Source: Desulfurococcales archaeon
Lineage (GTDB): Archaea; Thermoproteota; Thermoprotei_A; Sulfolobales; Desulfurococcaceae
Direction: 5' to 3'
NCBI GenBank assembly: GCA_027022365.1
Contig: JALVYU010000026.1
Coordinates: 496,001-560,000 of the forward strand
Length of the DNA stretch: 64,000 bases
Each line of letters opens with the position of its first letter. The stretch's first letter is position 1. A program made the position numbers and the translations under genes. This document shows positions 53,461-63,135 of the stretch, one piece after another. The notes beneath the pieces were generated by a model. That model was not told the DNA's origin and ran no database searches. It was given only the letters and a program-made list of their open reading frames with translations.

Positions 53461-54258
53461 CTTGATCACCTTGACTATGATACATTATCCATTACTATGT
53501 ACAGTGTCTCATAATAAAATAAACTTGTATCCCAGGTCATAGACGGGTTGCTCCAGACATGTTCCGAGACAGGGATAACTCCCCGGTTACCAGCCCGATC
53601 GAACATAGACCCGGAACCCAAGTACTCTAATGGTATAGTTAATCCCCACTTAACTTTCCAGCGGTAAAGTTAACCCGCCATCCACCCAGAACTGTACATA
53701 GCTACAATACAGTATCCAAAAACAGATAATAAATATCAAAACAATATAAACTGTAGGACAGAACTACGAATAAATGAAGAAAACAAACATATAAGAAACC
53801 TGTCGGCCCCTGCAGAACCCTGAGGAGCAGCCAGATAATACCGGCTAGAAACGTGGAGGCCCCCCTAAGCAGGTTATACCTAGGTAGACAGAACAGTAGC
53901 TTAAGGCTATCTGCAAAAAGAGTAATACCATAATAAAACGCTAACAATGTATAGTAATATGTATACGAGTATAATAGTTCAATAAATAATTATCGTTATT
54001 ACGAATTTTATTTTAAACAATAAATGTGTGTAAAGCTTATGAAGTATTACCTCGAGCCACTATCTTGTCTGGGAACCCGCTATACTATCTAGCTCAGACA
54101 ACGTTTTTTCACGTATATCACTGATTTGAGGTAATACCTTCATTAATTCTATACAGTATTAAATAATATGGTACTCCATCATTATATAAAAGATACAGAA
54201 TCAATATCATTATACTTAAAGTAAGACTTTTAAACTATATTGTAGATTACATTATAGT
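53461..54258. other. Gene-poor 800-bp gap with structured segments
   Basis: I see no convincing gene. A GC-richer stretch at about 53533-53620 has pairing segments (CGGGTT at 53544 with AGCCCG at 53592; GGATAAC at 53573 with GTTACC at 53586). An inverted repeat TTAACTTT-N8-AAAGTTAA is at 53650-53673. A hydrophobic minus frame (53702-53947) is probably spurious. A long inverted repeat lies at 54039-54143. Confidence 0.5.
54039..54143. repeat. 105-bp inverted-repeat structure downstream of glmS
   Basis: ATGAAGTATTACCTC (54039-54053) pairs with GAGGTAATACCTTCAT (54128-54143) with one bulge. An inner stem TTGTCTG (54065-54071)/CAGACAA (54095-54101) lies within. The element could be a miniature inverted-repeat transposable element, a structured RNA, or a terminator region. 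No copy is visible elsewhere in the window. Confidence 0.55.
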
Positions 54259-56097
54259 TTATTCCACTGTAACAGTTTTCGCTAGATTTCTCGGCTTATC
54301 GGGATCATATCCTTTATTTACTGCAATATAGTAGCTTAATAGTTGCATAAACGGTGTATGTGTAAATGGAACAAGCAATTTATCCGCGGTAGATGTCTCT
54401 ATTCTTATATCCAGTTTACATCCACTACATGTACTCGCGGACAATACACCGATCGTCAGGGCCCCCCGGCTCTTCATCTCCTCAATGTTCCCCATAAGGA
54501 GACCGATAAGCCTAGGATCATTGGGTATAATAAAGATAACAGGAAATCCCTCCTCAACCAGAGCTATCGGGCCATGCTTAGACTCCCCGGCAGGATACGC
54601 CTCGGCATGTATATACCCTATTTCTTTCACTTTGAGAGCCCCCTCCATAGCCACAGGAACACCTATTCCTCTGCTCAGAACATAGATTGAATGAGCACCA
54701 CTGATCTTCTCAGCCAGTCTCTCTGCTACAGGCTTCGACTTCTCTATTGCCTGGCGCGTTAGTCCCGGTGTTTTCTCCGCTTCTCCTAATAGTTTGGAGG
54801 CTTCTGCCCGGGTTATCTTGCCTGTTGCGAGGGCGTGGTGGACTGATAGCCAGTATAGGGCTAGTGCTTGTGATGTGAAGGTCTTCGTCGCGGCCACGCC
54901 TATCTCGGGCCCTGCCCTCGTGTATATTGTTACGTCGCTTTCCCGGGGTATGCTGCTCTCGATGATATTTGATACAGCGATCACTCTGGCTCCCTGCTTC
55001 TTTGCTTCTCTGACGGCGTTGAGTGTGTCCATTGTCTCGCCGCTCTGGCTCACGGCGATGACTGCGTCTCCCTCGTTGATCGTCTTTGTATAGAGCTCGT
55101 ACTCGCTGGCGATGAATGGATGTACTAGTGTACCGGAGAGTATACTTGTTAGGAGAGCGTAGTAGAGGCCTGCGTGATAGCTTGTCCCGGCGGCTGTAAC
55201 GTAGATCTTCTCCGCGTCGAGCAGTATGTCTACGGCTTTCTCTACTGCTCTATCCTTCCTGATCCCCGCCAATGTGTTGTGGAGCGCTACCGGCTGCTCC
55301 ATGATCTCTTTGAGCATGTAGTGGGGATAACCCGATTTCGTTGCATCCTCAACGCTCCACTCGACGACAACGATATATTTTCTCCAATCAACTGGTTCCC
55401 CATGCCCATTGTATAGCTTGATCTCTCTGGGCGATATGTAGCCGTGCCACCCATCTCTAAGAACGATTATCCGGCGTGTAAGCTCTATCAAAGCAGCTAT
55501 ATCGCTGGCGACCGCGTTGAAGCCGTCGCCGAGACCTATTACGAGGGGGTTCTTGTTCTTTGCATAGAAGATCCTGTCCGGCTCGTGCACGCTTATCATT
55601 GCAAAAGCATAGCTTCCACGCACAGCATCGATAGCCTTCTTGAATGCATCCATAACATCCCCCGACTCGAGGAAAAATTCCTCGACGAGATGCGGTAGCA
55701 CCTCAGTATCCGTATCACTCCTGAAAACATGTCCTTTCTCCTCCAAGAACCTGCGTAGCTCTGCATGGTTCTCGAGAATACCGTTGTGTACCACGGCGAA
55801 CCAGTTCCTACAATCGGTGTGCGGATGCGCATTGTTGTCGCTTGGTATGCCATGGGTTGCCCAGCGTGTATGCCCTATCATACAATATGATCTTATCTCT
55901 TCGAAGCCCAGCCTACGGGAGACCTCTTCAATCTTTCCCCGCGCCTTACGGACCACTATAGTGTTGCCTACAATGCCGGCTACACCGGCCGAGTCGTAGC
56001 CCCTGTACTCAAGCCGTAGGAGAGCCCTAACTATGAGGCTCGCCACGCCGCGTGGGAGGTTGTGGGGCATTGCTGTTATACCGATTATTCCGCACAA
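54259..56097 (-). CDS. glmS: Glucosamine-6-phosphate synthase (glutamine-hydrolysing)
   Basis: The 612-residue product opens with the catalytic Cys2 (MCGIIGI) and has the glutaminase domain with HTRWATHG and HNGILENH, and two SIS sugar-isomerase domains (AAGTSYHAG; SRGIGVPVA). It ends with the conserved AKTVTVE. It makes glucosamine-6-phosphate for surface glycans. No ribozyme is expected or seen. Confidence 0.98.
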   Translation of the reverse strand: MCGIIGITAMPHNLPRGVASLIVRALLRLEYRGYDSAGVAGIVGNTIVVRKARGKIEEVSRRLGFEEIRSYCMIGHTRWATHGIPSDNNAHPHTDCRNWFAVVHNGILENHAELRRFLEEKGHVFRSDTDTEVLPHLVEEFFLESGDVMDAFKKAIDAVRGSYAFAMISVHEPDRIFYAKNKNPLVIGLGDGFNAVASDIAALIELTRRIIVLRDGWHGYISPREIKLYNGHGEPVDWRKYIVVVEWSVEDATKSGYPHYMLKEIMEQPVALHNTLAGIRKDRAVEKAVDILLDAEKIYVTAAGTSYHAGLYYALLTSILSGTLVHPFIASEYELYTKTINEGDAVIAVSQSGETMDTLNAVREAKKQGARVIAVSNIIESSIPRESDVTIYTRAGPEIGVAATKTFTSQALALYWLSVHHALATGKITRAEASKLLGEAEKTPGLTRQAIEKSKPVAERLAEKISGAHSIYVLSRGIGVPVAMEGALKVKEIGYIHAEAYPAGESKHGPIALVEEGFPVIFIIPNDPRLIGLLMGNIEEMKSRGALTIGVLSASTCSGCKLDIRIETSTADKLLVPFTHTPFMQLLSYYIAVNKGYDPDKPRNLAKTVTVE

Positions 56098-56212
56098 AAT
56101 AGTGCACCATTGGGAGCGCTGTGTGGATTCTTATTGTCTCCTTCATATGGATGTCAAGAGGGGTAGAAATTTATATCTCCTACCTATATCGTTTTTCCAT
56201 GGGGTGGATTAC

Positions 56213-57241
56213 ATGAATAAAGGTATAATTATTGTTGCAATCCTGGTCATAGTGTCCATAATTATAGGTTACTATTACTACGCGATAAACACGGTTCAGC
56301 AGGGAAAAACAATAACAATATTCTGTGCTGGAAGCCTCACAATACCATTAGAGAAACTCGCCAAAACATATACGCAGCAAACAAAGGTCAACGTACAGAT
56401 AGTGCCCAGCGGGAGCTTAATGGTTATTAGAAAAGTAGCAGAGCTGCACGAAAACCCCGACATAGTAGCCGTTGCAGATTACAGGCTAATAAAATACTAT
56501 CTATACCCCAACTACACTAAATGGTACATAGCGTTCGCGTCAAACCAAGTAGTACTCGTCTTCACAAAGCACTCCAAGTACGCGGAGGAACTAGAGAAGA
56601 ACCCCTCCAAATGGTACGAGGTACTCGCAAGGCCAGGCGTTAAATGGGGGTTCTCCAACCCCAACGACGACCCATGCGGCTACAGGGCCGTGGGGATCAT
56701 AGGTCTAGCTACGCTCTACTACCACAACAAGACAATAATCGACACGCTCATCGTCAAAAACACGAACATAAGGTACAAGATAAGCAACGATAAGATCGAG
56801 ATATATGTTCCGGAGAACCTGACCGTCCGTAACAACCTGGTGATAAGGCCTAAGAGTGTAGACCTAATAAGTCTGCTAGAATCGGGACAGCTAGACTATG
56901 CGTTCGAATACAAGAGCGTCGCTGTCCAGCACAACCTCAGCTATATCGAGCTGCCACCACAGCTCAACCTCGGTGACTCGTCCCAGGCAAGCTTCTACGC
57001 TAAATCAATAGTTTACGTAATGGCTGGCACGAGCCAGGAAAAACCAATAGTGATGGCCCCGATCCTCTATGGTGTAACCATACTCGATAACGCGAAGCAT
57101 TACCAAGAAGCACTAAAATACGTAGAAATGCTACTAGGGAGCACAGGTAGAGAAATATTCAGCCGGTGCGGCCAGAAGATATTGGATCACCCACTAGTCT
57201 ACGGAAACCCGCCAGAGGAGATAAAGCGTATTGCTGGCTAG
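56213..57241 (+). CDS. wtpA: Tungstate/molybdate-binding lipoprotein-like WtpA
   Basis: The 342-residue product from ATG 56213 (GGGGTGGA upstream) has a membrane anchor (about 4-23) and CAGSLTIPLEKLAK, SLMVIRKVAEL and FSNPNDDPCGYRAVG, the pattern of the WtpA/ModA group that binds tungstate and molybdate. It is the first gene of a wtpABC operon. A TATA-like AAATTTATATC lies about 35-45 nt upstream. Confidence 0.9.
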   Translation: MNKGIIIVAILVIVSIIIGYYYYAINTVQQGKTITIFCAGSLTIPLEKLAKTYTQQTKVNVQIVPSGSLMVIRKVAELHENPDIVAVADYRLIKYYLYPNYTKWYIAFASNQVVLVFTKHSKYAEELEKNPSKWYEVLARPGVKWGFSNPNDDPCGYRAVGIIGLATLYYHNKTIIDTLIVKNTNIRYKISNDKIEIYVPENLTVRNNLVIRPKSVDLISLLESGQLDYAFEYKSVAVQHNLSYIELPPQLNLGDSSQASFYAKSIVYVMAGTSQEKPIVMAPILYGVTILDNAKHYQEALKYVEMLLGSTGREIFSRCGQKILDHPLVYGNPPEEIKRIAG

Positions 57242-57998
57242 CATCGAGAAAACACTACTGGTGTTTGCGGGAGTACTAACAATAGCTCTTTTCATCATAG
57301 TCGCCCCCATCCTGTCTCTATACATCATAGTCCCCCCACAGGAATACGCGGTGTTTTTCGGTTCGAACGCACAGATATTCGTGGTGGCCCGCAAAGCACT
57401 AATGACAAGCATAACGGCGGCCACAGCCGCAACACTATCTCTCCTAGCACTAGGCATACCGAGCGCCTACGTATTGGCACGTGCAGAGTTCCCCGGCAAA
57501 AGAGTGATCGAAGCCATAATCGACATACCATTACTCATACCCCACATAGTCGTCGGCATAATCCTCCTCCTAACATTTGGTCCACGAGGACCCATAAACC
57601 TCCACATAATGGACACGTTCAACGGCGTAGTCCTAGCAATGATGTATGTAAGCCTGCCGATAATGTTCGACACACTCAAAATAGGCTTCAAAACAATTGA
57701 TGAAGAACTAGAACTGGTGGCGAGAAGCCTGGGCGCATCCAAGATAAAAGCGTTCACAACCATAACATTGCCACTCATAAAACGCAACATATTGGCGGGA
57801 AGCCTCTTAACATGGGCCAGGGCAATGAGCGAGGTAGGCTCGATCCTAATAATCGCCTACTACCCAAAGACAATAAACATAGTAATACTCGAGGCGTTCC
57901 AGACATACGGGCTAAAGTATGCGGCCATACTCTCAGCTGTCCTTATAACAATCTCCTTAACAGTATTTATAGCTCTAAGAATGGTGTATAGAGAATGA
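57231..57998 (+). CDS. wtpB: Tungstate ABC transporter permease WtpB
   Basis: The 255-residue product has about six membrane helices and an EAA-type loop (ELVARSLGASKIKAFTTITLPLIKRN). It starts at TTG 57231, overlapping the end of wtpA, and overlaps wtpC by 4 nt. Coupled translation is likely. Confidence 0.9.
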   Translation: MLASIEKTLLVFAGVLTIALFIIVAPILSLYIIVPPQEYAVFFGSNAQIFVVARKALMTSITAATAATLSLLALGIPSAYVLARAEFPGKRVIEAIIDIPLLIPHIVVGIILLLTFGPRGPINLHIMDTFNGVVLAMMYVSLPIMFDTLKIGFKTIDEELELVARSLGASKIKAFTTITLPLIKRNILAGSLLTWARAMSEVGSILIIAYYPKTINIVILEAFQTYGLKYAAILSAVLITISLTVFIALRMVYRE

Positions 57999-58726
57999 TC
58001 AAAATAGAGAACCTTCATGTAATTCTCGGCGGCTTCAAGCTAGAAATACCACGGCTAGAAGTCAGAAGCGGGGAATACATGGTCATCATGGGGCCCAGTG
58101 GAGTTGGAAAAACAGTACTACTACATACTATCGCAGGCTTCATTCGCCCGGCCAAGGGAAGAATAGTGATCGATGGGCGTGACGTCACCCGTGAACCGCC
58201 AGAGAAAAGAGGAGCGGTCCTCGTACCCCAGAACTATGCGTTGTGGCCTCATCTAAGCGTCTACGACAATATAGCCTATGGGCTAAGGCTCAGAGGGATA
58301 AGCGAGAAAGAGATAATGTCAAGAATAGAGAAAATCTCCGAGATACTCGGGATAAAGCATCTCCTTAAGCGAAAACCAGCGACGCTAAGCGGTGGAGAAA
58401 AACAACGGGTTGCCCTGGCGAGAGCCCTGATAGTGAATCCCAGGATACTCCTTCTCGATGAACCCCTCTCAAGCCTAGACCCTGGGATCAGGTGGAGGTC
58501 TATGGAGTTCCTGAAAAAGCTACATAAAACACTTTCTTTCACCACAATACATGTGACACACGACATAATAGAAACCATGTACCTTGGCGAGAAAATAGGG
58601 TATATGAGGGAAGGGGTACTCATAGGAGTATATGAACCCGGAGAATTCTTAAATACTGAGTACGCAAAGCCCTACATTGAGATCATATCAAAAATACTCG
58701 GAAAGAAGGCGTACGGTCATGTCTAG
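57995..58726 (+). CDS. wtpC: Tungstate ABC transporter ATPase WtpC
   Basis: The 243-residue ATPase has Walker A GPSGVGKT (33-40), signature LSGGEKQRVALA, Walker B LLLDEPLSSLD and the switch histidine (HVTHD). It powers WtpB. The 3' end overlaps pyrH by 8 nt. A tungstate importer fits the pterin genes of the window. Confidence 0.93.
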   Translation: MIKIENLHVILGGFKLEIPRLEVRSGEYMVIMGPSGVGKTVLLHTIAGFIRPAKGRIVIDGRDVTREPPEKRGAVLVPQNYALWPHLSVYDNIAYGLRLRGISEKEIMSRIEKISEILGIKHLLKRKPATLSGGEKQRVALARALIVNPRILLLDEPLSSLDPGIRWRSMEFLKKLHKTLSFTTIHVTHDIIETMYLGEKIGYMREGVLIGVYEPGEFLNTEYAKPYIEIISKILGKKAYGHV

Positions 58727-59402
58727 TGGAAAGATAGTCATAAAGATAACTGGAAAATTCTTCGACAACTTCGACCCAGCACTAGCGGCGAAGCTTATAT
58801 CGGTTATAAAGCAGGTCTCGGAAGAATATAGAGTCGCCGTGGTCGCAGGCGGCGGTAACCTAGCCCGCCAATATATAAGCAGAGCAGAAAACATAGGAGT
58901 CAACAACTATTATGCGCTTGACATGATAGGAATAGCTGTATCAAGACTCAACGCCCTCCTAATAGCAGAAGCACTATATCCTCTAGCACCGGAGGCAATA
59001 CCCAGAACTCCCTGGGAAACACGAGAGAAACTAGAAACACATAGAGTAGTGGTTCTTGGGGGATACATACCCGGACAATCAACGGCAGCCGTAGCCGTTG
59101 AAACGGCTGAAGCCATAGGCTCGAATAAAGTAATCGATCTATCAGCAATAGATATGGTGTACGATAAAGACCCGCAAAAACATCCAGACGCTAAGCCATT
59201 GTCCAGGGTGAAAGCAACAGAGCTCCTAAACCTTATGGAGCAGAGGATATTGCCGGGCCACTATCAGCTCCTAGATAGACATGCAATTGATATCATGATT
59301 AGAAGCAAGATAACAGTCTACATAACACACTACGGTAATCCCGAACACGTTCTCGAGATAGTCCAGGGCAGAAACCCGGGAACAATGATTATTCCTGATT
59401 AG
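58719..59402 (+). CDS. pyrH: Uridylate kinase PyrH
   Basis: The 227-residue product from ATG 58719 has IVIKITGKFFDN, VVAGGGNLARQYI and VYDKDPQKHPDAKPLS, all typical of archaeal UMP kinase. It makes UDP for nucleotide and sugar synthesis. It overlaps the end of wtpC, and its 3' end overlaps trmJ, which is convergent, by 14 nt. Confidence 0.95.
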   Translation: MSSGKIVIKITGKFFDNFDPALAAKLISVIKQVSEEYRVAVVAGGGNLARQYISRAENIGVNNYYALDMIGIAVSRLNALLIAEALYPLAPEAIPRTPWETREKLETHRVVVLGGYIPGQSTAAVAVETAEAIGSNKVIDLSAIDMVYDKDPQKHPDAKPLSRVKATELLNLMEQRILPGHYQLLDRHAIDIMIRSKITVYITHYGNPEHVLEIVQGRNPGTMIIPD

Positions 59403-60099
59403 AGATCTTATTGAGTACTCTGCGGAACCAATACGTTAACATACGTGTGTCGTACCTTGTAGGTCGGGTCCTCCTAAGTACTCTTGCCATAACCATGTAA
59501 ACTCTCCGCCTCTTCTCCTCATCACCTATAACACGTTCAGTTATCTCCCCAATGATCCTCTCGAGCAATAATAGTTCATCCGGAGAAGCCTGCGGCGGGA
59601 CGTTAGTAGCTTGCATACTACGGATCTTCCAGAGCTCCCACAAAAAGATAGCTACGGACTGGCTCAGATTAAGCACGGGGTACTCTGGATTAGCCGGGAT
59701 AGTCACGAGGTAGTCTGCTTGTTTGAGTTCCTCCCTCGTTAACCCTGTGCTTTCACGGCCAAAGATGAGTGCGAGAGACTCTACAGGTTTCTCCCTAAGT
59801 ATTTCTATAAACGTCATAATGTCTATAGCCTGCCTTAATGCGTCGCCCCTACTATACCCCTTAGCCGTAGTTGCAACACTTAGATCAACCCCTTCTAATG
59901 CTTTGCCGAGATCATCAATTATCACTGCACGCCGCAGGAAATCCTTTGCTTTGGCGCTATATATGAGGGCTTCATCGAGATCGGCTCGTGGATTAACAAG
60001 AAATAGTTCGTCAACGCTAAAATTGACGCAAGTACGGGCTATAAATCCGAGATTTACAGGCCCTTCAACCCCTACTAATACAACCCTGATCCTCAACAA
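59389..60099 (-). CDS. trmJ: tRNA 2'-O-methyltransferase TrmJ (SPOUT family)
   Basis: The 236-residue product has GPVNLGFIARTCVNF near the start, IFGRESTGLTREEL and PVLNLSQSVAIFLWEL, which are the SPOUT knot motifs of TrmJ. It methylates position 32 of tRNAs in characterised archaeal homologues. It overlaps the hemK-like gene by 35 nt. Confidence 0.9.
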   Translation of the reverse strand: MLRIRVVLVGVEGPVNLGFIARTCVNFSVDELFLVNPRADLDEALIYSAKAKDFLRRAVIIDDLGKALEGVDLSVATTAKGYSRGDALRQAIDIMTFIEILREKPVESLALIFGRESTGLTREELKQADYLVTIPANPEYPVLNLSQSVAIFLWELWKIRSMQATNVPPQASPDELLLLERIIGEITERVIGDEEKRRRVYMVMARVLRRTRPTRYDTRMLTYWFRRVLNKISNQE

Positions 60100-60700
60100 G
60101 CACCGCCTCTACAGCGAAAATATCCTCGAAAAACACATGTTTCCGTAACTCTCTAATTATCTTAAATCCGTTCCTTGCAATAAGCTCGGCTACCTCTTTT
60201 CTACCTGTAAGAGAAGAATAGACAAAAAACATGCGACCCCCATATTTAAGAACACTGCTTGCATCAGAGATTATATCTGCTATAGTCTCATAGCCTCTCC
60301 TACCTCCAACAAGCCCCACGTCATATAGATCCCTTGGTTCGCCGGGCAGATATGGTGGATTAAAAACTATTAGGTCGGCGCATCTCTCCTTAACAGGTTT
60401 TAATGATAATGAGTTAAACACAACTCCTTTACCAAGAAGATCATTTAGTTCAAGATTATGTAGTGTATTCATACATGCTTTATCGCTGACATCAACAAAT
60501 ATAATTCGTCTGCATTTACCGCTAGCAAGCAAGTATGTTCCCAGTACACCTGTGCCAGCACATGTCTCAATACATGTATCGTGAACGCCATCATGCTTTT
60601 CTAGAAGCTCGAGGAGAAGCCAAGTATCATCGGAGGGCTCATAAACACCCCTGTATATGCTTATCTTCCCCCATCCCAGATCTAGCATGTACCTTTCCAC
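60065..60700 (-). CDS. HemK/PrmC-like methyltransferase
   Basis: The protein of about 211 residues has the SAM-binding ETCAGTGVLGTYLLA and the catalytic NPPYLPG of N6/N5-glutamine methyltransferases. Archaeal relatives pair with a Trm112-like partner and methylate release factor aRF1. The GTG start at 60700 overlaps ksgA; ATG 60688 is also possible. Confidence 0.85.
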   Translation of the reverse strand: MERYMLDLGWGKISIYRGVYEPSDDTWLLLELLEKHDGVHDTCIETCAGTGVLGTYLLASGKCRRIIFVDVSDKACMNTLHNLELNDLLGKGVVFNSLSLKPVKERCADLIVFNPPYLPGEPRDLYDVGLVGGRRGYETIADIISDASSVLKYGGRMFFVYSSLTGRKEVAELIARNGFKIIRELRKHVFFEDIFAVEAVLVEDQGCISRG

Positions 60701-61485
60701 AGTCTTGCCAGCTCCTCTATTTGTCTTGGAGACAACTGGTATACCCTTGTAGCCTCCTCCACACCAACAGCATTAAGTATATTTTCATCGCATATCCCGA
60801 GTTCCTTACATATAACCTTACGGGCTTTCTTACGCCTCATAATGAATAATCTCCGGCTAACCTCCTCGATACATGGCGGTAATTCAGAAAATTTCCTTCT
60901 CCTCAAAAGCACGATCATTTGGGAAGAAACATCTGGTTTCGGGTAAAAACAAGAAGGTGGATATACCGGTCCAGGCCTCGTATCGAACACTAGTTTTACA
61001 AGAACAGTTATTCTACCATATCGGGGAGAGCCTGGCTCGGAACATAATCTTTCAACAACATCTTTTTGCAATACTAGAATGGCAACCTCAACACTATCCG
61101 ATTTCGTAGTCTTTACCAAGATATCGGAGGAAATGTGGTAAGGCGTATTTGAAACCAATGCACTTGTGTTCCACTCTAGATCCAAAGCATCGCCAATGAT
61201 CAGTATTGCAGGATCTTGGATAAACTGAGACGCTATCATCGCAAGTATGGGATCGATCTCTACATGAACGGTAGCCTTGAAACGCCGTGATAGAAAGTAT
61301 GAGAGAGTACCAAGACCAGCCCCTATTTCGAGCATTGTGGGTGGCGAGTATTGCTCTAGATGATAAAGGATATCCCGGACGAGCCCAGTACACACAACAA
61401 AATTCTGGCTGAACCTTCTACGTGGCCGAACACCATGTTCCCGGAGAACCCTAAGCGTCCATCTTAATAATCCCTTATTATGCAT
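60682..61485 (-). CDS. ksgA: 16S rRNA dimethyladenosine transferase KsgA
   Basis: The product has RRRFSQNFVV, ATVHVEIDP, NTPYHISSDIL and PSCFYPKPDVSSQMI, diagnostic of KsgA/Dim1. It methylates the two adenosines near the 3' end of 16S rRNA. I take ATG 61485 as start; GTG 61512 would add a short tail with no clear binding site. Confidence 0.95.
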   Translation of the reverse strand: MHNKGLLRWTLRVLREHGVRPRRRFSQNFVVCTGLVRDILYHLEQYSPPTMLEIGAGLGTLSYFLSRRFKATVHVEIDPILAMIASQFIQDPAILIIGDALDLEWNTSALVSNTPYHISSDILVKTTKSDSVEVAILVLQKDVVERLCSEPGSPRYGRITVLVKLVFDTRPGPVYPPSCFYPKPDVSSQMIVLLRRRKFSELPPCIEEVSRRLFIMRRKKARKVICKELGICDENILNAVGVEEATRVYQLSPRQIEELARLWKGTC

Positions 61486-61572
61486 TGGTGGGGCCGACAA
61501 TAGATGAAACACCGCATAAATAATGAATTGTCGAGCTCTACTCGAAAGAACATGATCAAATGGTTTGTAGGG

Positions 61573-62244
61573 TTAAAGGAGTTCTTCGTAATATAGGCGC
61601 TCCAAGTATCCAAGATATAGTGTGCTCGGTTGTTTTCTCGGTGGTTTAACGAATAGATAGTATTTCTCGTTTCCCATTAACTCACTAATTATCCGTTCGG
61701 TGAGAGTTTTAACTGGATCTACTTTTGTGCGTTCTTTAATATCTTTGAAGCTTTCAAACGGTTTTCTCTTACGCTCTTCTAGGATATGGCGCATGGTCTT
61801 TTTACCTATTCCTGGGAGCAATTCAAGTGCGTGAAGACGTATATTGACGGGTTGTGAGAGATTAAAGAACGCCACGAATAACCTCTCATTATCTATTATG
61901 ATTCTCTTAATAGCTTCGGGTAGATTTGTACGTGCCACGCTCGTTAGATCATCATATGTTATCGTGATGGGACGCCTTATCTTAGAATGTGGATCCAGCT
62001 CTACTTTTTCAAGAATATCTATCCTGACAGCGGGGAGGGGCTCCGCTTCGATGAGCGTGAAGAACTTGGTACCCACTGCTTGGACGAGGGGCTTATTCCT
62101 ATGTTCCGGATGCCTATCTGTGGGATTACCGAACTCCATGTAGTCAATTATGTATACGGCTGGCTCATCTATCCGCGCCCTACTTTCCAGTGGACCGAAT
62201 CGATGATGCCGTGCTGGCCTCCTATAAGGACGCAATCCGATCAA
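61573..62244 (-). CDS. DUF655 protein (helix-hairpin-helix)
   Basis: The 223-residue product has a beta-barrel-like part (residues about 25-90) and the helix-hairpin-helix ALELLPGIGKKTMRHILEERKR. It belongs to archaeal DUF655, always near rpoF and ksgA. It may bind RNA or DNA; its role is unknown. Confidence 0.9.
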   Translation of the reverse strand: MIGLRPYRRPARHHRFGPLESRARIDEPAVYIIDYMEFGNPTDRHPEHRNKPLVQAVGTKFFTLIEAEPLPAVRIDILEKVELDPHSKIRRPITITYDDLTSVARTNLPEAIKRIIIDNERLFVAFFNLSQPVNIRLHALELLPGIGKKTMRHILEERKRKPFESFKDIKERTKVDPVKTLTERIISELMGNEKYYLFVKPPRKQPSTLYLGYLERLYYEELL

Positions 62245-62325
62245 CCCTAGAGCCTTGTCATAAAATATTGTTTATTTAAATCCCACTAATAATGTTCCTT
62301 TATCCAGGATAAAATAGGCCATCCT

Positions 62326-62703
62326 CTATTGTTCTTCCTTACAGTAGGGCTTCACGGTCTCAAGGATTTCCTGTACCTCGTCTGTCTCAAACACTTTGTC
62401 TTCCAGCTCGAGGAGTATTCTTGTCTCATCAATTGTCTGTGGACAGATGTTTATGAGCATAACTATTGTTTCGTCCTTTAAGCCATAGTTGCGTAGTTTC
62501 TTCTTAAGTGCAATAGCTACGTCAGGCTCCATCTTGGAAGATATGGAGAGATACCGCAGTGTTTTTACTAGGAGCGGTGATACGCTTCCCTCTTTTTCCT
62601 CGATAATTCCTACTATCTTTTTTAATATCTTTAATGCCTCGGGATTTGAGAGATGTTCTTCATTTAAAACCTCTACCTCTAGTTCTTGAGCCAAATATAT
62701 CAC
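62326..62703 (-). CDS. rpoF: DNA-directed RNA polymerase subunit F (Rpo4)
   Basis: The 125-residue helical product matches archaeal Rpb4, with SNPEALKILKKI, LRYLSISSKM and TIVMLINICPQTIDETRILL. It forms the stalk of RNA polymerase with subunit E, whose gene is not in the window. The neighbours rpl21e and DUF655 are conserved. Confidence 0.93.
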   Translation of the reverse strand: MIYLAQELEVEVLNEEHLSNPEALKILKKIVGIIEEKEGSVSPLLVKTLRYLSISSKMEPDVAIALKKKLRNYGLKDETIVMLINICPQTIDETRILLELEDKVFETDEVQEILETVKPYCKEEQ

Positions 62704-62744
62704 CAGTCATAATTTCATTACGACTAAAACAATTATTTCACGAT

Positions 62745-63041
62745 TTATGGAGCTGGCCTGAGGTGTTCCGGACGGACAAATAATATTTTTCTCTTATTAC
62801 CGACATATACTTCGACTATGTAAGCCTTCCCCCTCTTCCCGATAACTGTTCCTGTCTTTCCATGGTATCTCCGGTGAGGCATACCATAGTGTATTGCCGG
62901 GTTTACTTTTATGTGTACTTTATCGCCAGGCCTATACTCATGTAAAAGCATACTCAGAGGGGGTACTGCGCCTCGTTCTCTAATATGTTTCTTGAATACT
63001 TTCCTGGTTCTGTGTCTGTATCCTCTGGGCGCCCTAACCAT
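62745..63041 (-). CDS. rpl21e: Ribosomal protein eL21 (L21e)
   Basis: The 98-residue product has RAPRGYRHRTRKVFKKH at the start, PAIHYGMPHRRYHGKTGTV and RKILFVRPEHLRPA at the end. It is a 50S protein found before rpoF in archaea. A T-rich stretch precedes its promoter region near 63080-63100. Confidence 0.97.
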   Translation of the reverse strand: MVRAPRGYRHRTRKVFKKHIRERGAVPPLSMLLHEYRPGDKVHIKVNPAIHYGMPHRRYHGKTGTVIGKRGKAYIVEVYVGNKRKILFVRPEHLRPAP

Positions 63042-63135
63042 TGATGCTACACCTTTGTCTTTTCTCGGATTTAATTCACTGGATAGGATGGATTATATAG
63101 GTGTCTAAATAAGGATTTCTGATACTATGTTTTTG

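Noticed and set aside
53702-53947. An 81-residue hydrophobic minus-strand frame
   Set aside because: It has a TTG start without a clear binding site, and hydrophobicity is expected from the local AT-rich composition. No neighbour or motif supports it.
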